NCBI GenBank assembly: GCA_948099385.1
Contig: CANUEZ040000105.1
Location: forward strand, 2,429,001-2,493,000
Origin: Fasciola hepatica
Taxonomy: Eukaryota > Platyhelminthes > Trematoda > Plagiorchiida > Fasciolidae
Direction of reading: 5' to 3'
Length of the DNA: 64,000 nucleotides
Under the pieces are notes generated by a model. The model worked only from the letters and a program-made list of their open reading frames with translations. It was not told the DNA's origin and ran no database searches. Position 1 is the stretch's first letter. Every line of letters starts with the position of its first letter. This document shows, piece after piece, positions 62,066 to 64,000 of the stretch. Both the position numbers and the translations under genes were made by a program.

Positions 62066-62673
62066 ATAGTCCAATCATAATCACTCACCATACAACAACC
62101 ATAGACATGCGATGCCCGAATAAATAGGAAGAACAACACGAGCAAGACATTTCTCATTAATAGGTTGTTTATTTCCACGACCTCGTTCGGACATCGACAA
62201 AATTAACCATATATATTACAAACATGCTTCTTTGCACGAAGCCTGTTTTGTTCACTCGAAGACAATCATTATCAGACGGAAGAGCAGTCGTGTGGTTTGC
62301 ATTTCGTCCTTTACCTCAATGTGTTTGCAGTGTTGAAAATAGCGGCCTTCGTTGATCCAAAATTGTCCATAATTCCGTTTACAGCACTCAACTATTTACC
62401 AAGTAGTATATACACACCACAACACTACTGCTAATACTACCACTACCACTACCACCACCACCACTAATACTACTACTACTACTACTACTACAAATACTAC
62501 TATTACTACTACAAATACTACTGCTGGTACTACTACTACTACTACAATTATTAGTACCACTATTACTACTACTAATACTAATACTACCACCATTAATATT
62601 ACTAACACTACTACTAAGAATACTACTACTACTACTTCTATTACTAATAATACCACTAATAATACTACTACGA

Positions 62674-62738
<65 letters not shown>

Positions 62739-62963
62739 GCACAGGTAACCTCTTATGCTGCGTTCCCACTTGATATGCTGTCACGCGTTCTATTCCCCCT
62801 CATACTACTGAATCGGTCGATCGAGTCACATGATATCGACATGCATTCCGTTCCGTTCGGTTCCGTTCGATACTGTTCATACAAGTTGTTCTCCGTTGTA
62901 TCCCGATTCCTGTTCAAGATGGATCAAGTGGTATGTATGGTGCTTAGGTAGTAGACGTTGGGT

Positions 62964-63035
62964 GCGAAGCTGGTGTAATGGTTATCATGGTTGCCTTCCA
63001 AGCAATCGATCCGTGTTCGATTCCCGGGCTTCGCA
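62964..63035 (+). tRNA. tRNA-Gly (TCC), unit 30, T-stem mutant
   Basis: CCGTG T-stem change; TTTT stop present. Last tRNA-Gly before the window edge. Confidence 0.85.
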
Positions 63036-63509
63036 CATTTTGCCCAAAAACAACACTTAAACTAAGTGAGCATGACCGGCACAACATACACAACAAGTAG
63101 CAAATGCGCGCATGGCAAAATCAAATCTAATAAATCCAAACGACCAAGATGACTCGAACATGTGTTATGCACGTCGATCGACCGTCTCCCTTTTCGTACG
63201 TTGTACTCGAAGACAGTTAGAGGTTGGAGGGTAGGTCGAAGTGGTCAGTAAATGACATGACAAAATGGTATGAGAATCTTGACCAATGGACTCGGCCAAG
63301 TAGGACGTGTGAGACTTCCGAGTTCGGGTGCAGAGAGACTCGCCTACCAGGTGATTGGATGTAGTAATTGTGAAGCCAGATACATTGATTTCATTCATTT
63401 ATTCATCCAATCATTTAGATAGTGAACTGACTGTGTGACATTTGCCTGGCTGTCTTTCATGATCATAGTTGCACATTTGGTGTGGTCGAACGCGCTAAGA
63501 TGATGACAC

Positions 63510-63580
63510 TGTCGCACCGGGAATCGAACCCTGGTCGCCTGGGTCACAGCCAGCACTCCTAACCAATAGACCACGCCCGA
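63510..63580 (-). pseudogene. antisense tRNA-like gene, unit 30
   Basis: Common form. Confidence 0.65.
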
Positions 63581-63584
63581 ATAG

Positions 63585-64000
63585 TCCAATCATAATCACT
63601 CACCATACAACAACCATAGACATGCGATGCCCGAATAAATAGGAAGAACAACACGAGCAAGACATTTCTCATTAATAGGTTGTTTATTTCCACGACCTCG
63701 TTCGGACATCGACAAAATTAACCATATATATTACAAACATGCTTCTTTGCACGAAGCCTGTTTTGTTCACTCGAAGACAATCATTATCAGACGGAAGAGC
63801 AGTCGTGTGGTTTGCATTTCGTCCTTTACCTCAATGTGTTTGCAGTGTTGAAAATAGCGGCCTTCGTTGATCCAAAATTGTCCATAATTCCGTTTACAGC
63901 ACTCAACTATTTACCAAGTAGTATATACACACCACAACACTACTGCTAATACTACCACTACCACTACCACCACCACCACTAATACTACTACTACTACTAC
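63585..64000 (+). repeat. partial unit 31, cut by the window edge
   Basis: Contains the left block and the first part of the ACT tract. It carries the CCGTTTACAGC variant seen in units 23, 25, 27 and 30. The array therefore continues beyond the window. Confidence 0.97.

Larger units (their letters stand above)
18708..64000 (+). repeat. tandem array of a 1.5-kb unit carrying tRNA-Gly and an antisense tRNA-like gene
   Basis: Thirty complete head-to-tail units and a partial one. Starting each unit at TCCAATCATAATC, the starts are 18708, 20220, 21693, 23166, 24669, 26169, 27651, 29136, 30624, 32112, 33600, 35103, 36585, 38067, 39588, 41085, 42579, 44052, 45546, 47049, 48543, 50031, 51525, 53025, 54525, 56028, 57528, 59031, 60555, 62070 and 63585 (cut by the window). 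Periods run from 1473 to 1524 bases and are all divisible by three. Outside the triplet tract, units differ only by scattered substitutions. Layout of unit 1: left block 18708-19060, ACT tract 19061-19372, spacer with a CCGTT-rich minisatellite (19482-19504), tRNA-Gly 19599-19670, spacer, antisense tRNA-like gene 20145-20215. Confidence 0.98.

Noticed and set aside
18708..64000. CRISPR array or prokaryotic repeat system
   Set aside because: Units are 1.5 kb and homogeneous with no short repeats separating unique spacers; the surrounding sequence is eukaryotic in character.
18708..64000. Spliced-leader RNA, 5S rRNA or U6 gene cluster, all commonly tandem in invertebrates
   Set aside because: I looked for the known flatworm leader pattern (ending in an ATG before a GT donor), the 5S internal control region and the U6 5' stem in the unit and found none.
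18708..64000. The array as a pure assembly artefact
   Set aside because: Units carry distinct, phased variants (anticodon changes, terminator losses, triplet lengths), which collapsed or looped assembly would not create; exact copy number still depends on read length.

Overview
The window looks like nuclear DNA of an animal, most likely a parasitic flatworm (trematode-like). There is no dense gene layout and no convincing intact protein gene. The left part is littered with decayed retroelements. One of these is a Penelope-like GIY-YIG endonuclease remnant. Another is a family of tRNA-headed repeats carrying hammerhead-ribozyme motifs, a combination known from schistosome Sm-alpha-type retroposons and metazoan retrozymes. 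The host assignment is inference from these repeats; no species marker was found.

Bases 1 to about 18,700 are non-coding, repeat-rich sequence. In order they hold: a large imperfect inverted repeat (arms 3790-4491 and 4819-5516); a hammerhead/tRNA element (7530-7836, minus); a Penelope-like remnant (8351-8815, minus); a non-LTR reverse-transcriptase tail (about 9706-10370, minus); a Ty3/gypsy integrase remnant (about 12712-14144, minus); and two clusters of hammerhead/tRNA elements in opposing orientations (14678-15252 and 17551-18391). One copy (15130-15178) keeps nearly all of a type I hammerhead core. A dispersed repeat is shared by 5530-5704 and 18391-18560.

From 18,708 to the right edge lies the main object: a head-to-tail array of a unit of about 1.5 kb, with 30 complete copies and a partial 31st cut off by the window end. 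Each unit has (i) a left block of unique sequence, (ii) an interrupted (ACT)n triplet tract, (iii) a plus-strand tRNA-Gly with anticodon TCC, usually followed at once by a TTTT terminator, and (iv) 474 bases further on, a minus-strand tRNA-like gene whose body resembles tRNA-Glu, has GTG in the anticodon position and a broken acceptor stem, and keeps a good internal promoter. The two RNA polymerase III units converge. Unit length varies from 1473 to 1524 bases, always in multiples of three, so nearly all indels lie in the triplet tract.

The copies are not equal. Seven carry a G-to-T change in the T stem/box B of tRNA-Gly. Three alternating copies (units 22, 24, 26) change the anticodon to ACC. 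Four copies lack the TTTT terminator. Alternating variants reveal a dimeric higher-order repeat of about 3.0 kb in units 21-27. The repeated short open frames in the array follow from the repetition and give no support for proteins.
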